Source: Ilyonectria destructans (lineage: Eukaryota; Ascomycota; Sordariomycetes; Hypocreales; Nectriaceae). Taken from it: a stretch of 64,000 bases of DNA. The translations under genes were made by a program, and so were the position numbers. This document shows, piece after piece, positions 44,570-55,486 of the stretch. The number at the start of each line of letters is the position of its first letter. The stretch's first letter is position 1. The notes beneath the pieces were generated by a model. The model had not been told where the DNA came from. It did not search any database and saw only the letters and a program-made list of their open reading frames with translations. The stretch spans positions 682,001 through 746,000 of the forward strand of contig JAHEWK010000010.1 in assembly GCA_020740775.1 (NCBI GenBank), written 5' to 3'.

Positions 44570-45035
44570 TTAGTGGTGGGCCTCACCGTGGGCCTCGCCG
44601 TGGTGGTGGTCGTCCCCGAGGAAGAAGTACTCGTAGCCGCAGTAGCCGGCAAAGGCGACGGACGCGATGCCCAGGCCGGGGAAGGCGTTCTTGAAGCGGT
44701 TCCAGCGGGAGAAGGTGCCGGTGTATCGCCAGGCCTCACTGCGGGCGGGGACTGTGTTAGCATGCCAGAGGCTCAGGGTCGAGGGAAGGACAAGGAGACG
44801 GGAAGAGGGCGGGCGTACTTTCGCTCCCAGGGATCGTATCGGGGAGTGCCGGTGGACTCCTTGAAGGCCCGCATGTTGAAGCCGGTGATGTTGGGCTTGG
44901 GCCCGCGGGCGGCCGCTCGTAGCACTCTGCGAGCTGGTGTCAGCGACGACGGTTCAATTGGACGGGAGAGGGCATCGCGTGCTCCAGCGAGGGAACGGCA
45001 ATGGGCGGCGGGCGGGCGTACGCGGTGGGAAGCAT
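44570..45035 (-). CDS. mitochondrial complex I subunit NDUFB3 (B12) homologue
   Basis: Three exons, 45035-45022 (14 nt), 44926-44819 and 44738-44570, give 96 aa. The introns are 95 nt (GTACGC to CTCGCAG) and 80 nt (GTACGC to CCCGCAG, branch GCTAAC). Phases at both joins rebuild the family signature: NITGFNMRAFKESTGTPRYD, PWERNEAWRYTG, FSRWNRFKNAFPGLG. A single membrane span follows (IASVAFAGYCGYEYFF), then a His-rich tail (DDHHHGEAHGEAHH). NDUFB3/B12 is an accessory subunit of the membrane arm of NADH:ubiquinone oxidoreductase, and the length matches the family (about 85-100 aa). The tiny first exon is inferred only from the splice signals and the phase fit. The gene is divergent from POP2. 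Confidence 0.85.
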
Positions 45036-45791
45036 CGTGAAGGGATTCGCGGGCTCGTGGTGATGTGACGGAGACGGACGACAGACAGACGCTGGGCGAA
45101 TGGAGAGCGAGCCAATTCAATCCGGCCTGTCCACTCTCTGCGCTCTCTGCGGCGACGGGACCCGCTGGCCGTGTGCACAGCGCTGAGTACCTACCTCTAG
45201 AGGCCCGGAATAAAGGTACCCCGGTACTCCGTGGCGGCAACTACCCGTGCACGGACCATGACTACTGCGTCGCTCTGACGAGGCTCCTGGGCTCTGGGCA
45301 GAAAGCGTACGGTATCAATCCCCATCGCCTCTGCATCGCACATCGCTCCTCGCACATCTCGAAGTCTTTTTTAGCCCTTCCCCGCGCCCACGAGCAACAA
45401 CCTCGCCATTCGCAACCGCACCATCTCATCCCAGGAGCCCGTCATCGTCCGAGCCCCCGGTCGTCGCAACAACCCCTCGCCCGCGTGTATTTCTACAGAG
45501 CACATCTCCCTTTCGTCTTGTCCTGGAGTCGCCTCAACGCCGAAACCGCACCACTCTGCGCCGCACCGTTCCACACCACCGCACCGCTGGCCGGCCTGTG
45601 AACCACCTCGCGGAGCCTTCACGATCCCCGTCACCCCAATGACCAGCCGTCGCGGCCGTGGACACAAAACACATCCCTTCCCCTCGTCGCGTTAGAAACC
45701 GCCAAGACCACCCCGAGGCGCCGACTGCGTCTTCCACCACCCGAGATCTTGTTATCCCACCCCCCAGGACCTATATCCCGACAACTATCCC
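45036..45791. promoter_or_regulatory. divergent promoter region of the NDUFB3 and POP2 genes
   Basis: These 756 bases separate two outward-facing start codons and must drive both. The POP2 side (45360-45790) is C-rich and CT-rich leader sequence. GGTACCCCGGTACTCC near 45215-45230 is a small direct repeat. I cannot assign individual factor sites. Confidence 0.5.
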
Positions 45792-47315
45792 ATGCCGCCA
45801 CAACTCCGCGGCTTCGGCGCCGGGCCTGGTGTCGCCGCGCCCTACCACCAAGGCGGCTTCCCCTCCCACGGACAACCCCAGGGCGGCCACCTGGGCGCCA
45901 ACCAGTACCTCAACGCCAATCAGATCAGCCCCTTCTCCGCTGGCAACGGCAATGCCTTTGGCGGCGCTGGCCTCAACGGCGGCGCTGCCGGGTTCGCCGA
46001 CTCGGGTTTTGGCAGCCAAAGCGCGCGCATGGGCTTCGCGCATGGCCCCGGTGCCGGCCTCCAGCAGCCGCAACACGGGGGACAGGTGCCGCACAATGTG
46101 TTGATGGACCACACGACAATGAGGACGCACCCTAATAAGGGCAGGATACGGGAGGTCTGGAAACACAACCTGCACGAGGAAATGGCCGTGTTGCGAGACT
46201 TGGTGGACAAGTATCCGTACATTGCCATGGTAAGAGATATGCTGTCGCCACATCCCCTTGAGTTCTGCTAATGACGTCGTGCTAAGGATACCGAATTCCC
46301 CGGTGTTGTCTCGAGACCAATGGGTGGCTTCCGAGGGAAGAGCGATTACCACTACCAATGCCTCCGCACGAATGTCGACATGCTCAAGGTCATCCAGATT
46401 GGCCTGACTCTCTTCAACGAGGACGGCGAGACCCCTCCTCCCCGCCCCACAGCAAACGACCCCGATCTTGGCATGGCCGCACGAAGGACGGCCAACCAGG
46501 GCCCCTTCCCTTGCTCCTGGCAGTTCAACTTCAAGTTTGCTCTTAAGTACGACATGTACAACGAGAAGTCGATCGAATCCCTCCAGCAAGCCGGCATTGA
46601 CTTCAACCTCCTCGAGCGCGACGGCATCGATCCCCACGACTTCGCCTCCCTCCTAATCCCCTCCGGCCTCGTGTGTTTCGATAACGTGCGATGGATCTCG
46701 TTCCACGGCGGCTACGACTTTGGTTACCTCACCAAACTCCTCATCTGCACGCCCCTCCCTAACGACGAGGTCGACTTTGACCACAAGATGAAGCTCTACT
46801 TCCCCACGACGTACGATGTGAAGCACTTGATGAAGCATGCCATCAAGCTCCACAACTCGGGTCTTCTCACTCCTAGCGATCCTAGTAGTGCTGAGATCCT
46901 GCAGAAGTTTGAACACAAGTCGGGCCTGGAGAACATCGCTGAGACACTCAAGATCAAGCGAGTCGGCTCTGCCCACCAGGCAGGCTCCGATTCTCTCCTT
47001 ACTGGCAAAGTCTTCTTCCAGATGCGCGACAAGATCTTCAATGGCGAGATCCCTGACGAGCATGTCGGCAAGGTCTGGGGTCTGGGCATCCCCGATTCTA
47101 GCCTCATGATGGCGTCCATGATGAACCAGGCCGCCGACGGCCCTAATGGCCAAAACGGCACCCCAAGCACGCCGAACACCACCAACGCTGGCCTCGCCAC
47201 TACACCAGCCGCTCAGAGCCACAATACCAATGGCATCGTCAACACAGGTCCCATGACCCCTGGCGGCGGCGGCGGCGTCTTTGGCAACTTTGCCTTTGCC
47301 GGGAACAACCGATAG
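45792..47315 (+). CDS. POP2: CCR4-NOT deadenylase subunit POP2/CAF1
   Basis: Exons 45792-46229 and 46287-47315, with a 57-nt intron (GTAAGA to GCTAAG), give 488 aa. The DEDD ribonuclease fold begins at about residue 115 with IREVWKHNLHEEMAVLRDLV. The catalytic acids are all visible: Asp147 and Glu149 in DTEFPGVV, Asp290 in GGYDFGYL and Asp381 in AGSDSLLTG. The enzyme shortens mRNA poly(A) tails in the cytoplasm as part of CCR4-NOT, so it controls mRNA decay and translation. A Gly/Gln/His-rich N-terminal extension of about 110 residues and an Asn/Thr/Gly-rich C-terminal tail of about 70 residues flank the core, making it longer than metazoan CAF1 (about 285 aa), as is usual in filamentous fungi. 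The intron falls exactly before the first catalytic Asp. Confidence 0.96.
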
Positions 47316-48173
47316 AATTGGGAAGGTCTGGAACGAGATACCGGTTATCTCTAAAACTCACATCCGGAATACATAAGTTAATTACTGCTCTGATCCTTCC
47401 ATCCACTTGGGCAACTCTATAATCACGCCACACCCACGTATACCTCAATCCTCACCCACCCCTTTATACTTTACCACCCGGAGACCCATGGTAATGAGGG
47501 TCTGAGCAGTCTATCTTGTGTTTCTCGTCGTTTCTCGTGTATCCCCTGTCGGGATACCGAGACGACGTGCGTTTATTAGCGAAGACCGAGTGGGGAAAAT
47601 GGAGAATTTCCGGCTCTCTGGAGGGCCTTTGTTCTTCTCTTGGTTGTTTCAATCGTTCTTGTCGTTTTTTGCCTCGCATTGGGAAGGAAAGGCATGGTGA
47701 ACGGGGGAACAAGGGGGGTTTTGGGAGGTGCTTGGTGGTGTTCGTGCCACTGTGTATTGTATGGTCAATAGGTATCCTAGCACATTGGAACATTTGAGAA
47801 TCTTTTGGCAAGCGGAAAAGAGTTGCTTTTCTTCCCGCTTAGGTGACTACGTGGAGACAACCTGTGAAAATGGGCGGTCTTGTAAAACTCGGTATATGGA
47901 AACGCTTGTATCCTCATCTAACATGGACAACGTTTCGAGTTGACTTTCCTAAACGCCATGTACCCCAATTGCCATTCCAACGCCGGTGCCCAGTGTAATA
48001 ATGAAAAATGGAGGGGGGTTGAATCAAAAGATCCAGTCTAAGCTAATGATAAAGGTCTTGGCCATTGGTGTGAGTTTGTCATATGTTTAAACAGGACTGG
48101 CTGGATGATGCCCAACCTAAAATGCCCCCAGAACTCGTCCAATTCAATAGCAGATAAACAAAAACATCGAGGA
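47316..48173. other. intergenic between convergent POP2 and GID9
   Basis: About 860 bases, AT-richer than the flanking genes, with the two 3' untranslated regions. No supported gene, repeat or RNA. Confidence 0.6.
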
Positions 48174-49573
48174 CTAAGTAATAAAGACCTTCTTGAGAGA
48201 ATCGGCCGTAAAGACTTCGCCTGTGCGCAGATCCTTAACTTGGTCCGCAGACAACCCGCCCTTCTTGGCCTGCAACTCAAGGCGGTCCTTGCCGTAGACA
48301 CAGCCGTTGGGGAGGAGACGTAGGTCGTGCTCGACGTGGCTCTTGGTGTGGTGGGCGTATGGGACGTTGCGGGCGAGTTCGTTGAGCTCGGTTGAGCAGA
48401 TCGGGCAGACGCCGTGGCCGAGAGTAGAGGCAACGGCCGCCGCGGGGTCAGAGGAGGCTGAAGCAGAGTCTGACGATGAAGAGTGGGCGTGACAGGCCGG
48501 GGTCTTGAGTGCAGAGAGACCCGATGAGAGGGCAACGTGCAAGAGGGGCACGGCGGGCAGAGCTAGGAGGTTGTTGTGAGTCGTGGTGAAGAGATCGGCG
48601 AGATCGGTCCAGCGGGAGGGCTTGTAGAGATCGGCGTAGGCGGCGGAGGCAGGGGAGCTCGGGGGAAACGCGAGGAGACCACAGGCCTGTTGTACTTCGC
48701 GGGGAAAAGCGGCACGGAATGGGATGAGGTGTTTCTTCGCGTGAGTGATGGCCTCGGTGAGCTTAGACGATGACTGCGTGCGGACGAGCTCAATGTACTG
48801 TTGGAACCGGAGCATGAACTCGAGTTTACTCTGGATCGAACGGTTAGCGGCTTGTACGGTGCGAGGGGTGGGAATAGATCAGTGAGCTCAAAGACATACC
48901 TCCATCTTTCTCAATTCCTTCTTGTTGTCTGTGCACCAGGCCAGTGCCTCGGTCACGCTGCCCTTGACGAGGGCATCGCGGATCCTGCTCATGGCAACGA
49001 AGGTATCCATGTCCACCAAGTTCTCCATGCCACGTTGCTGGGCTAGCTCTTTCGCACTTTCATTATACCCATGGCGGAGCAGGTAGTCTGCCAGCAGGCG
49101 GTCAAGGCGCTTCCGGCTCCAGGCCTCGTATTTGACGTCGTCGACCGAGGTCATGGCGTAGAGCTCGTCCAGGTGGGCGATGCGAGCCGCAGCGTGAGCG
49201 TGAAGGCGGGCCTCGTCATCGGCACAAGTAGCGAGCTTGCGCTTAACGCCACGCATGCGGGCGATCATGGAGTCGAGGCTGCGGAGGACATCCTGCTGGG
49301 TGGCGCGGCCAGAGACAGCAGCCGTGGCTGAGTCCTTGAGGAGTGTCTTGAGGGCCGAGGTGTCCTTCTCGATGGTGAAGTGGGCGGAGCGGAAATTTTT
49401 GCGGAGGAGCTCGGAGGGCAGGCGGAGGAGGGGTTGGTCCTAGAGCGAAAATAGGTCAGAACAAGGCTGGGGTTTTCTAGATGGTGTGGTGGTGTCTAGA
49501 GCGTGTGCGGCAGAGGACGTACAAGCAGCAGGTGATCGCTGTGTTTGATGGTGGAGAACTCGTGGTCCCCCAT
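48174..49573 (-). CDS. FYV10: GID/CTLH E3 ligase subunit GID9 (FYV10, MAEA)
   Basis: Three exons, 49573-49523, 49439-48900 and 48830-48174, with phase-0 introns of 83 and 69 nt, give 415 aa. The first exon is only 51 nt ([17 protein letters not shown]). Exon 2 encodes a helical N-terminus, a LisH motif ([20 protein letters not shown], about residues 125-150) and the start of CTLH ([20 protein letters not shown]), which continues across the second intron into [17 protein letters not shown]. The CRA helices follow. The C-terminus is the degenerate RING of Gid9: [20 protein letters not shown] from about residue 337, then [17 protein letters not shown]. With Gid2 it forms the catalytic heterodimer of the GID complex, which degrades gluconeogenic enzymes and other Pro/N-degron substrates. 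Length fits fungal Fyv10 (about 400-520 aa). Confidence 0.92.
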
Positions 49574-52527
49574 GGTGGAAGAGTGTGGTGGGCAAGCGGA
49601 TATCGCAGAGTAGAGGAGCGGTCAAGACGTGGGATGCCGGAGGAGGCGGAGATGTTGAGGACTGATGTTGGATGTTGAGGTTGTCGGCGCTCCGATTATA
49701 GGACTCGCTTGACGTTATCGTGAGGTGATGCGGGAAGCTATCGGGGGGTACGTACCTCTTTGGCCGCCCGCCGGATTAACTTGGTGACGGCATGCACGGC
49801 GCCGGGATGAACTCGGAAAGTCGGATATGGCGATCGTTGTACAGTGGTACAACATACATTGCAGAATGCGCATGCATAGGTAGGTAAGCGCCTATCTGCC
49901 GAACCTCTCTCTCACAAACACGACGTCTATCCTCAGGAACTGTCCCCGCTACTGATGGAGAAGATATCCCGTCGCTCGTGTTTGCTGACCCCCCCACCTG
50001 CTCCATTTCGCCTGGCTGGGTGCATGTGAGGGGATGCCCGCCTATGCTCTGGGAAACCAGGGCGTTTAGGTTCTGTGTCTGACTCTGACACGGTCAGCGA
50101 AGCCATAAGTTATACCATGATAGAGAGTGATGTGATCTTATCTGTGGGGGGCTCTTTAACATGGTCCAAAGTGTACAGAGTACCATGCATAGTAGGTCGT
50201 CGATTGAGGATTTGCGGTGCACCAACGCTACATGGAGGTACCCACCACTTGGACTTGTTCATGTTTGCTTTAGCTTACTAGGTACCTACTGAGGCCAACC
50301 CCACCTTTCCCTGGTCTGGCCTGCATATCTGCCGTGTGCCGCGGATCTCTGACAAGGAAGCACCGACGGCTCGCCCGCGTCTCAAACCGATCCGATTTCG
50401 ACATAGTACTAAGTAGCCCAGACGTCTGATTTCCTTTCCCATCAAGTCAGACGAGCACCTGTCCCGCTGGATCGGGGGCCAAAGTCGACAAGGGCGCAGC
50501 CTGTTTCACATCACGGGCGTCAAGTGATACCATGGGCTGGATCAGGTGATTGCGATGCCGGGGATAGGGTGTGGTGTGAGTGTCCGGGTGTGAGAAGGCT
50601 GCCGGGCCGAGCCTGGGATTGGTCGCCTTCAGCTAGGCAGTTCGGAGCTAAAGAGGGGGCAGCTTTCAATATCTGCTCCGTAGTGTAGGAGGTAGGCAAA
50701 GGGCTGCACATCGTACTGACTCTGCTCCGTCTCGAGGGGGAGGGTGAGGCCGAGCTGAGTTGGACGTACATGATGCAAAAGCCCGGGTAACACTGGGGAT
50801 GTTCGTCTGGCTGCTCGCATGTACTTTCACAGTACCCATGTAAGCACATCATTTGACCCGCGACAGTTGGTTGTGGTGGTGTACGAGCTACTTTGTCGGC
50901 GATCCAGCGCGTCGAGCTGGAGGGGCTTTGCTTGGCAGTTCGGCTCGTCGATGCTCTGTCTACTACGTTTGTACGTGGGCAACTTATTAACTTAGCTTCA
51001 TGCGCCGACTACCTGCCTTGTGGATGGCATAGAAAGCTGCCCTTCCAGTCATCATCTCTTTGCGTGCAGAAATGGGAGATGGGAGGTTCTGGGGTGTTTG
51101 CTCCTGCCCACCTCCTCCTTGTTCCCTCCCTCCCCTCCTTCTGGTGCTCTTCCCTCCTAGCTCCTCTTTCCTTCCCAGTTGCGCCTCCCCGGGCGAGGCA
51201 ACCACCCCCCATTTCCATTTCGACCATATGTGGCAGTCCTGCGTTGCTGATTGGCCAGATCCATGTTACGGCCTCAGGCACTCACCCTGACCCCCCCTTA
51301 GGCCCCCTTCCCGCCCGCATTATTTATCTGGGCCGGAGCCTTCCCACTCAAAGCACGTGTTCCCTCTTCCTCTGCCGCGTGACCCGACTCGTTCCAGCGC
51401 TCGCGCCTGCGCCCAGCTCGACATCTCTCGCCGCCTCTACCAAAGGGCATCATCTCACCCAGGCCCCCTCCTGATAACATAAAGACCCTCATCTGCCGTC
51501 GCGCATCGCCTCCTGACGCGTAGATTTTTATTGCAATTTTTTTGCCGGCCTTTTTTGTCTGGTTTGTTGACGCGACACTCGGCTCCGTCACTTATTCAAA
51601 AGAAGCGAACCGCGCGATATCACGACGCCAAACACGTGAGACGACAGAAACTCGTGATCTGGAGGTCCCGGACCCGGCCGCGAAGCACATGATCTGGCAG
51701 GTATGTCGGTTCCATATGCACATCATCATCATCATCAACCTCATATTCCTGTCTTCGATGTCTTCCATTTTATCGCGCACTCTTTCTCGCTCGATGCACT
51801 GCCGTCGCCAGTCGCGTGGCTCTCACGGCAAAACTCTGTCCTTTCGCTCTCTCGTGCTGGTCGCCTTGCGCGATGACGCTCAACCTGCGCGATGCATCGC
51901 CTCTGGCCAGAGCAGGCTGTCAGCCTGATGCCGTTTTTCTCATCCCAGCTCAAGTGACTGAATCACCCTCACCCCTCTCCTTTCAACTTTCCCCTCGTTC
52001 TGTCGCCCAACCGCTGTAATCACGATCGTGGCAGCCTCGGGCCTTCAAGTGAGACGCGATAACCTCAACTCGGGTGCATTGTGCCCTCACTCCCACATCG
52101 TCACACCTGCACGTCAGATCCTGCCAAGCGATATCAGAGCAAGAGCTTCTCAATCCCATCACTCTCGCCAAACCTAAGCCTGCCTTTCCTATAAGATTTC
52201 CTTCTGGCGCCATGCCTCCTCTGCTCTGATGGTCAAATCCCCGCGCCGGCACATTTCCTTATCTCAGCCAGAGACACCTTTCTCCTCTGATCCGTCTACA
52301 TTGCTACTCTGTGCATCCGCACAAGTGTGACGACCTTAATAAACCCGTTCTAACAACCTTACCCTTCTTTCAGGTCTGGCATCGATTGTCTACGTTTCTC
52401 ACCCGTGGCCTCGACGTCGATTCGCCCTCTGTTCAGCCTTGACTATCTGGCGCACGACTCTCGGCCTCTAATCAAGTACTCTCCAAAATATCGCCAGCTT
52501 GCCTTCTCGCCACTGGTGCCTCGTCTC
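49574..52527. other. 3-kb intergenic region between divergent GID9 and CBF1
   Basis: It holds both promoters. Around 50270-50300 and 49880 the motif AGGTACCTA/AGGTAGGTA recurs. 51070-51500 is C/T-rich, and 51500-52400 looks like a long CBF1 leader, possibly with an intron (listed separately). Open frames in the region have no recognisable content. Confidence 0.5.
51701..52373 (+). other. possible 5'UTR intron of CBF1
   Basis: GTATGT at 51701 directly follows CTGGCAG, and TTCTTTCAG ends at 52373, preceded by a pyrimidine-rich stretch. The 673-nt intron would be long for this genome, so confidence is low. If spliced, ATG at 51689 would open a 26-codon upstream frame ending in the leader. Confidence 0.3.
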
Positions 52528-53512
52528 ATGGAAACTATGGCCGAGTCAGTGCTTGCTGATCATCCTGATCTCTCCAGCTTGACTGGTTCGCCCGGTCAGA
52601 AGCGCAAGCGGGAATCTAGCAGCCCTGGTCTCTCTCGGAACAAGCGCCCTGCGCCAGCCGCACACATGACAGACACCTCCTTCATGGACAGCGCCTTGGA
52701 CCCAAGCCAGACTGGCGGCGTCAGCGTCGCCGATTTCAATGCTCTTCAGCAAGCCGCCCAGGCCGAGCATACTGAGGCCCCTGATCCCACTAGTGCTACC
52801 AGCACCGCCCAGGCCGCCCTTGGCATGTATCCCACCCTCCATGTCCCGCCATCAACGGAGGAGCAATTCGCGGCCCAAGCCAGCGAGGTTGATCACAACC
52901 ACGACACCTCGTTCAACGATGTTCCCCCACCTCCGGACAGCCTCCTGGACCCTCCCCAGATCACGCCCCCACAACACCAACAGACACCTCCCAACGGGGT
53001 CCAGCAGCACTCAGTGACTCGCTACACCACCTCGGCTAACCCCAAGCCTACAGTAGGATCTGAGGAGTGGCACAAGATGAGGAAAGATAATCACAAAGAG
53101 GGTAGGTCACCGCTTAGTCCCACGCATTTCCTGCGCATTTCTCCAGAGCCTTCAGATGGCTAACAGCAGTGTAGTTGAGCGTCGACGCCGTGAAACAATC
53201 AATGAGGGCATTAACGAGCTCGCCAAGATTGTTCCAGGCTGTGAGAAGAACAAGGGATCCATCTTACAGCGGGCCGTGAGCTTCATTTCTCAACTCAAGG
53301 AAAACGAGCAGCAGAATATCGAAAAATGGACACTCGAGAAGCTACTTACGGAACAGGCCATTACGGAACTGAGCGCCTCCAACGACAAGTTGAAGCAAGA
53401 GTGCGAGCGGCTTTACCGGGAACTTGAGACGTGGAAGCGAGTGGCTCAAAACGCCGGTCTAGAACCCCCTCAACCAAAGGAGGAGAACCTTGCCGCTCCC
53501 GTCTCAAGCTAG
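52528..53512 (+). CDS. CBF1: bHLH transcription factor CBF1 (CPF1)
   Basis: Exons 52528-53101 and 53175-53512 (73-nt intron, GTAGGT to TGTAG) give 303 aa. The frame is open upstream of 52528 but has no ATG there, so METMAESV is taken as the start. The N-terminal 175 residues are Pro/Gln/Ser-rich. The intron splits the basic region; the joined sequence runs EEWHKMRKDNHKEVERRRRE, then TINEGINELAKIVPG and KNKGSILQRAVSFISQLKEN. His189, Glu193 and Arg197 form the H-E-R triad of class B factors that read CACGTG. A leucine-zipper-like helix follows to about residue 285. Yeast Cbf1 binds centromere element CDEI and sulfur-metabolism promoters; filamentous fungal homologues are mainly transcriptional regulators. 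The sequence agrees closely with Cbf1 in helix 1 and helix 2. Confidence 0.93.
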
Positions 53513-55486
53513 GAACCTGTGCCCGAGTCGGCATTATACCCTTCATTAGCGACATCTCATTCATTCTGAGCTATACCCTATTTAATCTGCCCGTGGACAC
53601 CGCTTGGGTGTCACGGAATTGTATCGAGTGTTTTCCAGAGGCGTGGTTTTTTTAATCCTCTTTGTGCTCCTTTTCCTTTTTCGTCACTTTGCCCATGGGG
53701 CAACTTGTGCTCGACACTGCAGGGGGGACGTTCAAGGTTACTTAGAGCGAAAAGGCCTCCGGGTCTCTCACAACATCTTGGGACGGCCTTTCTCCAACTA
53801 GCACATAGTGGTATTTTCAGCCTCAGTAGGCTAGGAGCTTGGCGTTGGTGGATGGATTTGTACCCAAGACGCAAGTGGGAATAAGGACGGGGACTTGAAT
53901 GATGGTATGGTACGATAGTTTAGGAATTGAACGAGTTTTGCAAGTTGGTCCTCTGTTGCTCGGTCTGTCAGGAGCTACCCTTGTTCCCCGAACGTCCATG
54001 ATCTCCGAGGTTGCAGCTCGTTTCACAAGTACATGTAGCGGCTAACTCCGAAAATGTTCTCTTCTCGCATGATTGGGCACGCAAAGAGGAACGTGTAACT
54101 ATGGCTGGAGGGCCTGATAAGGATCAGAACGATGGAGACTGTCTTGATGGGTTGCACATGAATATGTAAGACGTAAGTTGGCTACCTAGAGAAAGTCCAG
54201 GTACCAAGTGCGAGGAATCATAGCATATTATTCTTCAGGGGTGGCATACATGCCAAGGCGAAAGAGTCACAGCAGACACACGGATTTCGCGCACAATTGC
54301 TCACAATTAAGTCCTATCTGTCTGTTTGTCTGCTGTTTGTTTCCATGTCTTTTCTCACGTCAGATCCATACAACTCCTAAATTCCAACACGCCTCCGGAC
54401 AAATTCCGGTTAGAAGTTCGCCTCCATCGATCCGTTTTCCTCTACTTTATATCCCTTCCGACCATCTGTTCAACTCTGGTCTCGTCAGAACTCATCCCCT
54501 TTAGCATCACCGCCCATTTCCTTCCCGAGACCATGTACGGGAAGGATCTGTCCTCCCAGGTATGCAGTCAAAGAATGGCATATCCAACCATGCAGTCCAC
54601 ACGGTAAAGGAACCCGAGGGCCTAGCAGCTCTTCTCAAGGGTAAAAACTGTGCACTCCGAAAACAAAACAAACAAGAAAAAGAACCCAGCTCGAAAGAGC
54701 TGTCGAAACAGGAAATCAATCAACTCGTTGGGCCAAGAAGGGCACCAAACCAGACCGTAACAGCTGCCGCCTCCTGCCCTAAACCCCAAGGAGCAGGTGA
54801 TATCTCGTTCACCGACAACACACCCTGCCTGTTTGCAGTAGCAGAAACTCCCGAGAAATGTGCGCGTGCTGCGGAGACTATAGTTGTCATTGTAAAACAT
54901 TGCCATACTTTGGGCTTGGTATCATGTCGCTCGGTCGAAATGCCGACCAGGAAGACGCGAAGACAGAAGCCACCCACTGCCGCCCAAGAAGACGGCAGAA
55001 ATCAGAAAACCACCATGGGGCAAGCTCCCCCTTGATCCAGAGAAAGGAGAAAAAGAAAAGGGCATCGAAAGTGCCTAAAGGCCCGTCGTTTTCTGGGATA
55101 TACAGGGAACGCTGGCCTTCAGATTTGGTCGTGAACCGATCCCAAGTTTGAGCATCATTACCGCGCACAGAAAATATGACAATATTCCTTCAAGCGCCGT
55201 CCGGGTCGCGAAATTCGAAAATCCACCATCGGTACCAGGAGTCCAATCATTCAGATATTGAGCAGAGTCGCCGTGGGTGTATGCAGAGTTTTGGCGAAAG
55301 TAAAAGTAACCTCGCCATGGTGTTCTTTCTGGTAAATCAAGGACCTGTACTGTGTGAACCAGGTCAATCGTCATCATGCGTAATCTATATGGACACTATG
55401 TGCAAGACAAGGAGGAGGATGCCTAAAGAGCGACAGTTTCCCATGTGCTGGTTCCAAAATAGTCCGAACTGTGACAGGTTCCCGGG
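53513..55486. other. 2-kb intergenic region between convergent genes
   Basis: Long for a convergent interval. Open frames at 54562-55035 (+) and neighbours are Lys/Gln/Thr-rich without recognisable domains. 54290-54560 is pyrimidine-rich, leader-like. I cannot support a gene, but a short or noncoding transcript is possible. Confidence 0.45.

Noticed and set aside
45771..46637. Minus-strand frame of 288 codons
   Set aside because: Antisense of POP2 exons and crosses its intron.
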